Origin: SM23-28-2 sp964512285
GTDB taxonomy: Bacteria > Chloroflexota > Dehalococcoidia > SM23-28-2
Assembly (NCBI GenBank): GCA_964512285.1
Contig: CAZEJO010000009.1
Span: forward strand, 1 to 59,716
Reading direction: 5' to 3'
Length of the DNA: 59,716 nucleotides
How positions within the stretch are numbered: position 1 is the first letter of the stretch; each line of letters begins with the position of its first letter. A program made the translations under genes and the position numbers. The notes under the pieces were generated by a model. The model was not told the origin of the DNA, searched no databases, and saw nothing but the letters and a program-made list of their open reading frames with translations. Positions 18,551 through 26,934 of the stretch are shown in pieces.

Positions 18551-19369
18551 TCAATCCTCCTGGGGGTCTCTGCGTGTTCCGCCCAACCGTACGTGCCGGA
18601 TGGGAACGGTATCCACGCTGCGGCAAAGCCTGAGATAGGCGGTCCCCACGTCATGGGACAAGAGATAACCGCCTCTTCGGATAAACCTCCACGCGGTTTG
18701 GTACTCAAATTCCATGTGTGGAAACGTGTGGAGGCTGTCATGGAGGAAAATGTCAATTTCGCCCAGCTCGTCCAATAGAGGCCCTAGGATATCTTCCGAC
18801 TTCCCAAGAATCAGACGCCACCTGCCACGGAGAGAATCGGGAACCATCCACCCTGTATCCATGCCCGGCGGCCGCCAGTAATTGACGCTATCTTCAATCA
18901 CCCCTGTCGCCGGAAAGTCGATCGAGTAAAGCTTTCCCTTCTCGTTCTTCTCCAGCGCTTGCAGAATGAAAGTCGAGGACACCCCGGCGCTGACCCCGGT
19001 CTCAACAATAGAATTGGGGTTGGATATCCTTACCAGGGCGTAGATGGCCTCAGCCTCGACGTAGGACATACCGTAGGCTACCGCGCCACGCGGCGCCTTA
19101 GCCTTCTCAGTTTCGTAACGCTCCAAATTGCGCTGGAGCGAGGCATTTCCCCGTACTTCCCGCAAGAGGGCCTCTATCTTTTCAATCTCTACGCCGGGAG
19201 CTAGATAGCTGATGAGGTCGGCCTGACTCACATCTACCATCCCTTGCCTTGCGTGGGCTAATGTCGTCAATAGTAACGACCGTGGTTGCCGCAGGTGTGT
19301 TAGTAGCTGTCGAGGCTGCGTAACTGCGCCTGCCCACAGCTTCACCGCACGCGTCATTCCACTTAGCAT
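18551..19369 (-). CDS. class I methyltransferase (CmcI / Methyltransf_24-like)
   Basis: About 272 residues. The core has SIVETGVSAGVSSTFILQAL (motif I), KLYSIDFPATG (motif II, acidic residue binding SAM ribose) and IDIFLHDSLHTFPHMEFEYQTAW, a hallmark of the CmcI-like/Methyltransf_24 group with a conserved HDSLH. These act on small molecules or sugars. The start at 19369 is chosen for its GGAGGG site 8 bases away. It lies between a large membrane protein and another methyltransferase, so the glycan probably carries methyl groups. Not a macrocin-type TylF by clear motif, so the exact acceptor is open. Confidence 0.78.
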   Translation of the reverse strand: MLSGMTRAVKLWAGAVTQPRQLLTHLRQPRSLLLTTLAHARQGMVDVSQADLISYLAPGVEIEKIEALLREVRGNASLQRNLERYETEKAKAPRGAVAYGMSYVEAEAIYALVRISNPNSIVETGVSAGVSSTFILQALEKNEKGKLYSIDFPATGVIEDSVNYWRPPGMDTGWMVPDSLRGRWRLILGKSEDILGPLLDELGEIDIFLHDSLHTFPHMEFEYQTAWRFIRRGGYLLSHDVGTAYLRLCRSVDTVPIRHVRLGGTRRDPQED

Positions 19370-19458
19370 TGCTGTTCCCTCCGTTAGCTTCCACGCGGGT
19401 GAGGAGTTCTTTTGCTCTATCACCGCGGAACATACATCTGCACCTGCCCATTACGCCA

Positions 19459-21240
19459 TCACCGGTCCTGCGCCTCTATCGCCGGGGCCACAGAGACCTC
19501 TTCCTGGCTTCTCTCCAGGAGCGGCTGGCGCGCGAAGACGTCATACCCGCCGTTGGAATAGATCTTGGCGAAGCCCTCGCCCTGGACGGAGTTCCGCAGG
19601 CTTTCCCACCAGGGCTTGCCGAAGGCGAAACTTGCCGTTCTCTCACCGATGTCGGAGAGCACAATAAAGGTGAAGTCGCCGGGGCCCGGCGCTAGTTCTA
19701 GTTGCGGGTCTCCGGGTTGGGGAACCGGGCAAGCGGTGTACGGGGCGTCCGGGGTGTTTGTGACCGCCCCCAGGGGCAGGCAATCGCCCTGGATGACGCT
19801 GGCGTTGGGGTCCGCGGCGTCTACAAGGAAATTCGCTCCCGCGAACTGCTGGCTTGTCGGCAGCTCCTCGAACTCCCGGGCGTAGAGAATGACAAAGCCC
19901 AGACCGAGCAACACCACCAAGAAAGCGGCGGCGCTTCTGCGAGCCACGGATTCCCTGGCCAGGAACCAGGCCAGGAAGGGGCTAGCGTACAAAAAGGCCC
20001 GCAGGAATCCCTCATAGGTGAAGCTGCCCGTGCCGATGATCAGGACCGGCATGCCTGAGACCGCCAGCAGCGGGAAAAGGCGGTCGCGACTGAGGCCGTT
20101 CCAGAACCCTCTTCTCGCCACAATGCTCACCAACCAGACCAGCAAGACGCCGAGGAACGCGAAGTTCAATAAGGAGACCTCGGCGCGACCGGCCCGGGCA
20201 GGGGAGACGTGGCCGAAGGGTGATGTAAAGGCGGTCGGTTCGCGCAGCACCGTATCCCTGAAAGCGCGGACGGCAGTCCCGAACCAGAAATCGCTGGAAT
20301 ACAGGAGCCAGCCTACGAAAAGGGTGGCGAACAACAGGGAGAGGGACGCCGTGCTGGGACTCCAGCGCCCGATGGCCGAGGGCTTCCAGCGGGCGAGGGC
20401 GGCCACGGCGGCGACGTAGATGACGATCAGAGCCGAGAGGCCGTGGGTGATGAGTATGGCGCAGAAGATGCCGATAAGCACCAGGCGGTTGACGACCGGG
20501 GAGGCATCCAGGCTGGCCAGAAAGAAGAAACCAAATAGCATGAGGGCGAACGCCATCTGGTGTGGGGTGAAGCCGACGCCCAGGACCGCGAACATAGCCA
20601 GGGCCGCCAGGGTCGCCAGTAATATGGATCTTTTGTCGGGTAGCACCCGCCCGAAGAAGCCGATGACCCCCACCGCCAGGGCCAGATACATGACCAACGA
20701 GCCCACCCTGATCATGGCGAGGTACCCGATATCCGTAAGCTCGCTCACCGCGGCGAAGGCGAAGTGGTAGCCTAACCAAGGGAAATAGATGAAGTCTCGC
20801 TCCCGACCCTCTAGAACCCATCTGATCCCCCACGCCTGGCCGTAGGACGAGATCGCGCGAGGATGCGCCTCCATCAGCTCGGGGCCCAGGAAGAGGTAAC
20901 CCATCCACAAGGCCACCAGCAGGAAGTGAAAACCCTTCGTCTCGCCCCCGAAGTACCAGATGATGGTGCTGGCTAGCAGCAGGGCGAAGCCCGCCCAGTA
21001 GGTTGGCGGCAACAGGCGGGCCATGGAGAGCACCCCCTCGTCGACATTGTCTATGCGGGTGGAAAGGGTGCTCCAGATAAGTAGAAGGGTGGATGCGAGG
21101 ACGCCAGCCCAGAAGACGGCGTCCAGGCGCTTCGCCTGGCCGCCACGGGGAACCGACGCCGAATCGAGAGCCAGCACCGTCGCCTGTGGCGCCTCTTCGG
21201 GCTGCCGCTGCTCCCGCCGTTCGAGCCCCAAGGCGGTCAT
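19459..21240 (-). CDS. large polytopic membrane protein, possible GT-C glycosyltransferase or polymerase
   Basis: 593 residues with roughly 12-13 hydrophobic helices between residues 40 and 480, then a soluble C-terminal region of about 100 residues. The first extracytoplasmic loop contains TRIDNVDEGVLS, resembling the acidic loop-1 motif of GT-C glycosyltransferases. A later LITHGLSALIVIY segment is conserved-looking. No firm family can be assigned. In this locus it could transfer sugars from polyprenyl-phosphate donors outside the membrane, or be the otherwise missing Wzy-type polymerase. Its start overlaps the upstream glycosyltransferase stop by 4 bases. Confidence 0.65.
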   Translation of the reverse strand: MTALGLERREQRQPEEAPQATVLALDSASVPRGGQAKRLDAVFWAGVLASTLLLIWSTLSTRIDNVDEGVLSMARLLPPTYWAGFALLLASTIIWYFGGETKGFHFLLVALWMGYLFLGPELMEAHPRAISSYGQAWGIRWVLEGRERDFIYFPWLGYHFAFAAVSELTDIGYLAMIRVGSLVMYLALAVGVIGFFGRVLPDKRSILLATLAALAMFAVLGVGFTPHQMAFALMLFGFFFLASLDASPVVNRLVLIGIFCAILITHGLSALIVIYVAAVAALARWKPSAIGRWSPSTASLSLLFATLFVGWLLYSSDFWFGTAVRAFRDTVLREPTAFTSPFGHVSPARAGRAEVSLLNFAFLGVLLVWLVSIVARRGFWNGLSRDRLFPLLAVSGMPVLIIGTGSFTYEGFLRAFLYASPFLAWFLARESVARRSAAAFLVVLLGLGFVILYAREFEELPTSQQFAGANFLVDAADPNASVIQGDCLPLGAVTNTPDAPYTACPVPQPGDPQLELAPGPGDFTFIVLSDIGERTASFAFGKPWWESLRNSVQGEGFAKIYSNGGYDVFARQPLLERSQEEVSVAPAIEAQDR

Positions 21241-22445
21241 GCGACGCTGTACTCCTTTGCCTCTGCAAGGCTGGTGGCTTCGTCCAGCACGCGTTTCAAC
21301 CTAGAATTCCTCTGTTGTATCGAGAACCTTCCATTCTCGACTGCCTCTCTGCCCGCCTTGCCCAACCTCCTCCTGAGTTCGCGGTCTTCGATAAGGAGAC
21401 TGAGCCTTTGCACGAGTTGCTCAACCATCTGAGGATCTGTGGACGCGACTATGTCGCGATACTCGGGGGAGCCGACGGGAGGGACGAAGTACCGGGGCAG
21501 CATCTTCTCGTAATGGGCGGCCACCCGCGAGTCGTGCACGAGAAGGCCAGTCGTGCCGTCTTCCACAATCTCGGGAGTACCCCAAACATCGGTAGTGACC
21601 ACTGGCAACTCGTAGCTCATGGCGTCAAGGAACGCCATCTGAGGAGTAAGGTGAGAAGGCAAGAGGAATATGTCCGCGGTCATGAACTCCCGCTCCATTT
21701 CCTCCCATGGCACCACCTTATCGATTATCCTCAGTCCCCCTGTCTGCTCATAGCGCTTCAGCATCGGGCTGGGAACATCGGAGCGCACCACCATCTCCAC
21801 GTGGGGATAGCGCCTGCGCAGGAGGGAAAGAGCTTCAAGGGCCTCCTTCCCTCCCTTGGCGTGAAACTGCCCAGGAATATTGCCTGAGTTCACAAAGAGC
21901 AACTTGACCTTGTTCTCGTCAAAGCTCTTGGCGAACTCTTTCTTCGGGACGGCCCAGTAGACTACATCCGTCTTTCCCACCAGATCAGAGCCCAGGGTGG
22001 CTTGCAGAGCCTTCCTGCCGGCATCGATGCTGACGATGATCTTTCGGCAGTTGGGTGCAGCCAGGACTCGCTTGACCAATCCTCTGAACCTCTTGAAGTG
22101 TCTGAAGCCGCCGAGGACATTGGTCACGTGCTCGCACGGAAGGTCTAGCACCCAGGGCTCATTCCTGAGGAGCAAGTGCATGATGCTGTAGGTCAGCTTC
22201 GTTCCCGCAGGGGGGCGTTTCAGTGTGTTCCAGTAGGATTTGAGAAGATGAACGGGTACTACCCGGTCCAGGGCGTAGAGCAAAGAGTAGGTGAGCGGAA
22301 ATCGGCTTGCCGCCTTGATCGCCGCTCTCTCTCGCCCGCACTCCGCCTCGAAGCGATACCCCTTTGGGGGCCACCGTATCAGACTCTTGTAAGCTGAGTG
22401 CAGCCCCCAGGTGGGTTCTATGTAAACCACATGCTCTGTGTTCAT
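21237..22445 (-). CDS. family 4 glycosyltransferase
   Basis: A 402-residue GT-B enzyme. The C-terminal half is a typical Glycos_transf_1 domain. VKLLFVNSGNIPGQFHAKGG opens the domain near residue 200, DIFLLPSHLTPQMAFLDAMSYELPVVTTDVWGTPEIV near 275-310 provides the donor-binding acidic region, and DGTTGLLV follows. The N-terminal half lacks an obvious signal. It overlaps the polytopic protein by 4 bases, so the two are likely expressed as a pair. Sugar donor and acceptor unknown. Confidence 0.85.
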   Translation of the reverse strand: MNTEHVVYIEPTWGLHSAYKSLIRWPPKGYRFEAECGRERAAIKAASRFPLTYSLLYALDRVVPVHLLKSYWNTLKRPPAGTKLTYSIMHLLLRNEPWVLDLPCEHVTNVLGGFRHFKRFRGLVKRVLAAPNCRKIIVSIDAGRKALQATLGSDLVGKTDVVYWAVPKKEFAKSFDENKVKLLFVNSGNIPGQFHAKGGKEALEALSLLRRRYPHVEMVVRSDVPSPMLKRYEQTGGLRIIDKVVPWEEMEREFMTADIFLLPSHLTPQMAFLDAMSYELPVVTTDVWGTPEIVEDGTTGLLVHDSRVAAHYEKMLPRYFVPPVGSPEYRDIVASTDPQMVEQLVQRLSLLIEDRELRRRLGKAGREAVENGRFSIQQRNSRLKRVLDEATSLAEAKEYSVA

Positions 22446-22482
22446 CGGCTGGCCGGATAGTTACCGTCTGGCTCAGCGCCGA

Positions 22483-23883
22483 TCAGATGATTTTTTGAAC
22501 AGCTTCGGACCGGTCCCCAGCAGCATGGACGCTACGTCTCTTGAGATCCGTATGTGCGCCTGCGCCCTCGATGAACTCCTGTAGGTAGCTGGCCACCGCC
22601 TGTCTCTCGGCTGGCCCGACGCCCTGGTGATTGCCGAAGTAGAAGCTGTTGCGGTGGATGAGACGCGAGTTGGCGAGGTCGCCCACGCTGCGGTGGGGGA
22701 AGAGGCGTAGGGCCGGTTGTTCCGCTATATTCCCGGCCACGATGGGCCTTGTCTCGAGTCCCCGGCTCTCCAGAAAGGCCATTAGCTCGGCCCGGGAGAA
22801 AGGAGCACCGGGCTGGACGGTCAGTTGGTAACCGAACCAGACGTGGGTCGTACCGGGACGCTCTCGGTGGACCGACACGTGGTCGAGGCGGCTGAGTTCT
22901 TGGCTCCAGAACTGAGCGTTGGCGCGCCGAGCGGCGATGAAACCGTCCAGGCGGGGCAGTTGGTGGAGCCCGAAGGCAGCCTGTAGTTCCGTCGGCTTGA
23001 AATTGTAGCCGATGTTGACGAACAGGAACCGAGGATCGATGTCGGGGTGGCGGCGAGCCAGTTCTTCACCGTTCCGCAGGTCGCGGATCCAGCCGAACGT
23101 GCGCAGGGCCCTGGCCAGCTCGGCCAAGTCGTCGTCGTTCGTGACCAGCATGCCGCCCTCAATTGTGGCTATATGGTGGGTAAAGAAGAAGCTGAAGGTG
23201 GCCAGATCGCCGAAACTGCCCGTCCGGCGCTCGGCAATAGCCGCCCCGTGGGCCTCGCAGGTGTCTTCGATGACCATCAGGTCGTGGCGGCGAGCGATGT
23301 CCATGATGGCTTGCATGTCACAGGGGTTCCCCAACAGATGCACCGGCATGATGGCGCGTGTGCGCGGGGACAGGGCCCGCTCGATCTCGGCTACGTCGAT
23401 GTTGAAGGTGTCTGGGTCGACGTCCACCAGCACTGGCACGGCGCCAACATTGAAGATGGGAAAGACGGTGGTGACCCAGGTGACAGCTGGAGTGATCACC
23501 TCGTCGCCGGGCAGGAGAGGGCGTTGGGCCAGTGGGTTGGCCAGCACTGAGAGGGCAAGCAGGTTGGCGCTGGAGCCGGAGTTCACCATGACGGCGTGCT
23601 TCACACCCAGGTAGTCGGCGAAGGCGGACTCGAATCGCTTCACCTTCGCGCCCATCGTCACTTGGGTGGACAGCATGGAATCGATGGCTTCCCACACCTC
23701 TTCCCAGCCGAAGGGGGTCGCGTTGAGCGGTATGCGGGTCTGCCCGGGGACGAAGGGTGGCGGCGCGGCGGCCTGGAAATAGCGACGAACTAGGTCTCGG
23801 ATCTCCCGGGCCAGGTGCTCAGGCTCGCTCCTCTTTGGCTGTTGGTGATGGCTGTCGGGGCCATCCGTTGGGCGCGGTACCAT
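22483..23883 (-). CDS. DegT-fold sugar 3-dehydrase (ColD/RfbH-like) with His replacing the PLP lysine
   Basis: About 466 residues of the DegT/DnrJ/EryC1/StrS fold, closest in pattern to RfbH/ColD 3-dehydrases. IPLNATPFGWEEV, VMVNSGSSANLLALS, MPVHLLGNP and ATFSFFFTHHIATIEGG are all present. The residue aligned with the Schiff-base Lys of aminotransferases is His (about residue 236), the known mark of enzymes that remove the C3 hydroxyl of 4-keto-6-deoxy sugars instead of transaminating. No cysteine cluster follows, so it lacks the [2Fe-2S] site of the CDP-sugar enzyme E1 and is more ColD-like. AAAGGAG precedes the start at 23883. The start lies 94 bases inside the upstream GDP-fucose-synthase-like gene. 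Confidence 0.82.
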   Translation of the reverse strand: MVPRPTDGPDSHHQQPKRSEPEHLAREIRDLVRRYFQAAAPPPFVPGQTRIPLNATPFGWEEVWEAIDSMLSTQVTMGAKVKRFESAFADYLGVKHAVMVNSGSSANLLALSVLANPLAQRPLLPGDEVITPAVTWVTTVFPIFNVGAVPVLVDVDPDTFNIDVAEIERALSPRTRAIMPVHLLGNPCDMQAIMDIARRHDLMVIEDTCEAHGAAIAERRTGSFGDLATFSFFFTHHIATIEGGMLVTNDDDLAELARALRTFGWIRDLRNGEELARRHPDIDPRFLFVNIGYNFKPTELQAAFGLHQLPRLDGFIAARRANAQFWSQELSRLDHVSVHRERPGTTHVWFGYQLTVQPGAPFSRAELMAFLESRGLETRPIVAGNIAEQPALRLFPHRSVGDLANSRLIHRNSFYFGNHQGVGPAERQAVASYLQEFIEGAGAHTDLKRRSVHAAGDRSEAVQKII

Positions 23884-24797
23884 ACGATACTCCTTTCCAG
23901 CCCCTCTTCCAGGGGCGTCCTGTCCCTGAACCCAAACAGCGTTTCCGCCTTGGAGACGTCTAGGCAACGGCGGGGCTGCCCGTCGGGTTTGGACGGGTCC
24001 CAGAGGACGCGACCGCGAAAGCCGGTCAGCTTCACGATGGCGTCCACCAGTTCGCGGATCGTAACCTCCCTGCCAGTACCGATATTGATAGGTTCAGCCC
24101 CGTTGTAGCGCTCCGTAGCCAGCACAATGGCCTCAGCAGCATCTTCCACGTAGAGAAACTCGCGGGAAGCATTGCCGGTGCCCCATACTTCTATGGCGTC
24201 GTAGCCCTTCTCTATGGCCTCAACGCACTTGTAAATGAGGGCCGGAATCACGTGGGAAGAGACCGGATCGAAGTTATCACCCGGTCCGTAGAGGTTGGCC
24301 GGCAGCAGGGTGATAGCGTTGAATCCATATTGCTGGCGATAGGCCTGGGCCTGCACAATCAACATCTTCTTTGCGAGCCCGTACGGGGCATTGGTTTCCT
24401 CAGGATAGCCGCACCAGAGGTCCTCCTCGCGGAAGGGGACAGGAGCATCCTTGGGATGGGCACAGACGGTTACGAGCGCCACCAACTTCTGCACCCCAAA
24501 GCGTCGACCTTGCTCCATTACTTGAACGCCCATCATGAGATTGTCATAGAAGAACTCGCCGGGCCTCTCCTTGATGTAGCCAATACCCCCCACTTTCGCG
24601 GCTAAGTGGATAACGACCTCTGGACGAGCGCGCTCATACATCCGAACCACGTCGTCCATCCTGGTCAAGTCGTAGTCGCTGCTGCGGGGAATGAAGATAT
24701 TGCGACAGCCCACAGTCTGGAGTTTCCCAACCACGTAGTTTCCCAAGAAGCCCGCGCCGCCTGTTACCGCGATTCTCTTGTCAGCCAACCAACTCAT
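23790..24797 (-). CDS. fcl: GDP-L-fucose synthase-like epimerase/reductase (first copy)
   Basis: 335 residues, extended SDR. GGAGFLGNYV forms the NADP site. VTVCAHPKD holds the Cys that acts in epimerisation, YGLAKKM the Tyr/Lys pair, and NFDPVSSHVIPAL the conserved His. These match GDP-fucose synthase / ColC-type enzymes that epimerise and reduce 4-keto-6-deoxy sugars. The C-terminal 20 residues (after WYRAQR) extend past the usual end and overlap the downstream 3-dehydrase gene. It overlaps gmd by 4 bases. Product could be GDP-fucose, GDP-colitose or a related sugar. Confidence 0.85.
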   Translation of the reverse strand: MSWLADKRIAVTGGAGFLGNYVVGKLQTVGCRNIFIPRSSDYDLTRMDDVVRMYERARPEVVIHLAAKVGGIGYIKERPGEFFYDNLMMGVQVMEQGRRFGVQKLVALVTVCAHPKDAPVPFREEDLWCGYPEETNAPYGLAKKMLIVQAQAYRQQYGFNAITLLPANLYGPGDNFDPVSSHVIPALIYKCVEAIEKGYDAIEVWGTGNASREFLYVEDAAEAIVLATERYNGAEPINIGTGREVTIRELVDAIVKLTGFRGRVLWDPSKPDGQPRRCLDVSKAETLFGFRDRTPLEEGLERSIVWYRAQRMAPTAITNSQRGASLSTWPGRSET

Positions 24798-25870
24798 GGC
24801 TCGGACCTCGACTGTTGTGCCGCGATGGTCGGCCTAAGAATGTCGTGAAGTCCGTCTTTGCTAAGGATCGATATGCCCTCTCCCGGCGGTTCGAGGCCCT
24901 GGGCCTTCATATCAGCATCCACCATAATCCGTACCAACTGCTTGAACGTGACCCTTGGGCGCCAGCCCAATTCCTTGCGGCCCCTCGCTGCGTCTGCTAG
25001 CAGCAACTCCACATCAGTGGGTCGGAAATAGCGGGGGTCAATGCGCACGTATTGCTCCCAGTCGAGCCCCGCGTAGTTGAACGCCTCCTCCAGAAACTCT
25101 CTGACCGAATGGCATTCGCCGGTGCCGATAACGTAGTCTCGAGGCTCACTTTGTTGGAGCATGAGCCACATAGCTTCAACGTATTCAGGCGCGTAGCCCC
25201 AATCCCTCTTGGCCTTCAGGTTCCCCAGGAAGAGAAGCTGTTGCTTGCCAGCGACAATATGGGCAATCGCCCGGGAGATCTTGCGGGTTACAAAGGTCTC
25301 ACCTCGACGCGGAGATTCGTGGTTGAACAGAATGCCGTTGCAGGTAAACAGGTTGTAGCCTTCTCGATAATTCCTGGTCATGAAATAAGCATAGACCTTC
25401 GCTGCCGCATAGGGGCTGCGCGGGCGGAAGGGGGAATCTTCGTTTTGGGGAGGAGGAGTGCTGCCGAACATCTCGCTACTGGCCGCTTGATAATACTTGG
25501 CCTTGACGCCGCTTCTCCTTATAGCCTCCAAGATCCTGGTGGTGCCCAGGCCCGTTATGTCGCCGGTGTACTCCGGTATGTCGAAACTAACCCTGACGTG
25601 GCTCTGAGCTCCGAGGTGGTATATCTCGTCGGGTTCGACTTCATAGACCAGATGGGTCAACTGGTTACCATCCGCGAGATCGCCATAGTGCAGAAACATT
25701 CCTGCCCCTGGCTCATGCGGATCGGCAAACAGATGCTCAATCCGATGGGTGTTGAAGGTGCTCGCCTTCCTAATTAGCCCGTGCACCTCATAGCCCTTGC
25801 CAAGCAAGAACTCCACCAGGTAAGAGCCGTCTTGGCCCGTAATTCCAGTAATAAGGGCTCTCTTAGCCAT
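24794..25870 (-). CDS. gmd: GDP-mannose 4,6-dehydratase
   Basis: 358 residues with the full Gmd signature: GITGQDGSYL NADP site, GLIRKASTFNTHRIEHL, LGAQSHVRVSFD, SSEMFG for the Thr/Ser-Glu catalytic pair, and YAAAK for Tyr/Lys. GILFNHESPRRGETFVTRK and GNLKAKRDWGYAPEYVEAMW are near-diagnostic. It converts GDP-mannose to GDP-4-keto-6-deoxymannose. No mannose-1-phosphate guanylyltransferase or phosphomannomutase gene is in the window, while a GDP-heptose set is. A related activity on GDP-D-glycero-D-manno-heptose (as in Campylobacter and Yersinia 6-deoxyheptose pathways) is therefore conceivable, although the sequence looks like a classical Gmd. Confidence 0.9.
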   Translation of the reverse strand: MAKRALITGITGQDGSYLVEFLLGKGYEVHGLIRKASTFNTHRIEHLFADPHEPGAGMFLHYGDLADGNQLTHLVYEVEPDEIYHLGAQSHVRVSFDIPEYTGDITGLGTTRILEAIRRSGVKAKYYQAASSEMFGSTPPPQNEDSPFRPRSPYAAAKVYAYFMTRNYREGYNLFTCNGILFNHESPRRGETFVTRKISRAIAHIVAGKQQLLFLGNLKAKRDWGYAPEYVEAMWLMLQQSEPRDYVIGTGECHSVREFLEEAFNYAGLDWEQYVRIDPRYFRPTDVELLLADAARGRKELGWRPRVTFKQLVRIMVDADMKAQGLEPPGEGISILSKDGLHDILRPTIAAQQSRSEP

Positions 25871-25957
25871 TTCGGTTCCTCACCTCAGTTGGACTCTCAC
25901 TCTGGCTTTGATCCGCCGCACGATACGCCGCTCCGGAGCACCGAGGGCTTGCTCTCT

Positions 25958-26911
25958 CTAGGCCCTCATGTCCGCCGTGGCCTTGTTGACAGCGTACCAG
26001 TCGATGGTCTTCCGCAATCCTTCGCGAAGAGAGGTGGGAGGCGACCACTGGAGTACCTGTTTCATCTTGGTCGTATCTAGGACCTTCACCATTTGTCCGT
26101 CGGGCTTGTCCGTGTTCCAGACCACCTGACCCTCGAATCCGGATAGCTCATTGACAATGTCGACCAGCTCTCGGATGGATGTCCCCTGGCCGCAGCCGAT
26201 GTTGAGCGGGGAGACGTCATCGTAGACCTCGGCCGCTCGCACGATGGCCTCGGCACAATCCTCGACATACAGGAACTCTCGGACGGGTTTCCCTGTCCCC
26301 CACACTTCGACCTCTGGCTTGCCGGCCTGCTTGGCCTCGACGAACTTCCGAATGAGCGCCGCAACTACGTGGGAGCGGTCTGGGTTGAATGTGTCCCAGG
26401 GGCCGTACAGGTTAGTCAGGATCACGTGAATGGCATCCAGGCCGTACTGCCGCTTGTAGGCCCATCCTTGGATGGCCATCATCTTCTTGGTGAGACCGTA
26501 GTTCACCACAGTCTCATGAGGGATGCCGTCCCAGAGCTTGTCCTCCTGTAGGTGTCCCTCGAGGTAGCCTGGGTAAGAGCAGGCCGTGCCAATCCCCACG
26601 AACTTCTCCACCCCGACAAGGCGTGCCGCCTCCATCACGTGAGCGCCCATCACCAGGTTCTCGTAGAATATGCGGCCGGGATAGAGCTGGTTGATCCAGA
26701 TGCCTCCGTAGAAGGCTGCCCCGTGAATGACGATGTGAGGGCGAAAGCTCTCCATGCATTGCTGAGCTTGCTCGAAAGAGACCAGGTTGTACTCTTTGCT
26801 GCGGGGCACAAAAACCTCGCAGTCTTCGTCTGAGAGCATCTGGACGATGTGTCGTCCGAGGAACCCCGAACCGCCGGTAACCATTGCTCGCTTACCCTGC
26901 CAGAATCCCAT
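25958..26911 (-). CDS. GDP-L-fucose synthase-like epimerase/reductase (second copy)
   Basis: 317 residues of the same family as the gene at 23.8 kb, but strongly diverged. GGSGFLGRHIV is the NADP motif. GTACSYPGY keeps the catalytic Cys, NYGLTKKM the Tyr/Lys pair, and FNPDRSHVVAAL the His. Having two such enzymes around one gmd and one 3-dehydrase suggests two final products, or separate epimerase and reductase steps. The C-terminal region after WYAVNK is short, unlike the first copy. It is separated from gmd by 87 bases, where the gmd ribosome-binding region lies. Confidence 0.85.
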   Translation of the reverse strand: MGFWQGKRAMVTGGSGFLGRHIVQMLSDEDCEVFVPRSKEYNLVSFEQAQQCMESFRPHIVIHGAAFYGGIWINQLYPGRIFYENLVMGAHVMEAARLVGVEKFVGIGTACSYPGYLEGHLQEDKLWDGIPHETVVNYGLTKKMMAIQGWAYKRQYGLDAIHVILTNLYGPWDTFNPDRSHVVAALIRKFVEAKQAGKPEVEVWGTGKPVREFLYVEDCAEAIVRAAEVYDDVSPLNIGCGQGTSIRELVDIVNELSGFEGQVVWNTDKPDGQMVKVLDTTKMKQVLQWSPPTSLREGLRKTIDWYAVNKATADMRA

Positions 26912-26934
26912 GAGCCACCTCCGATTTCTTGAAG

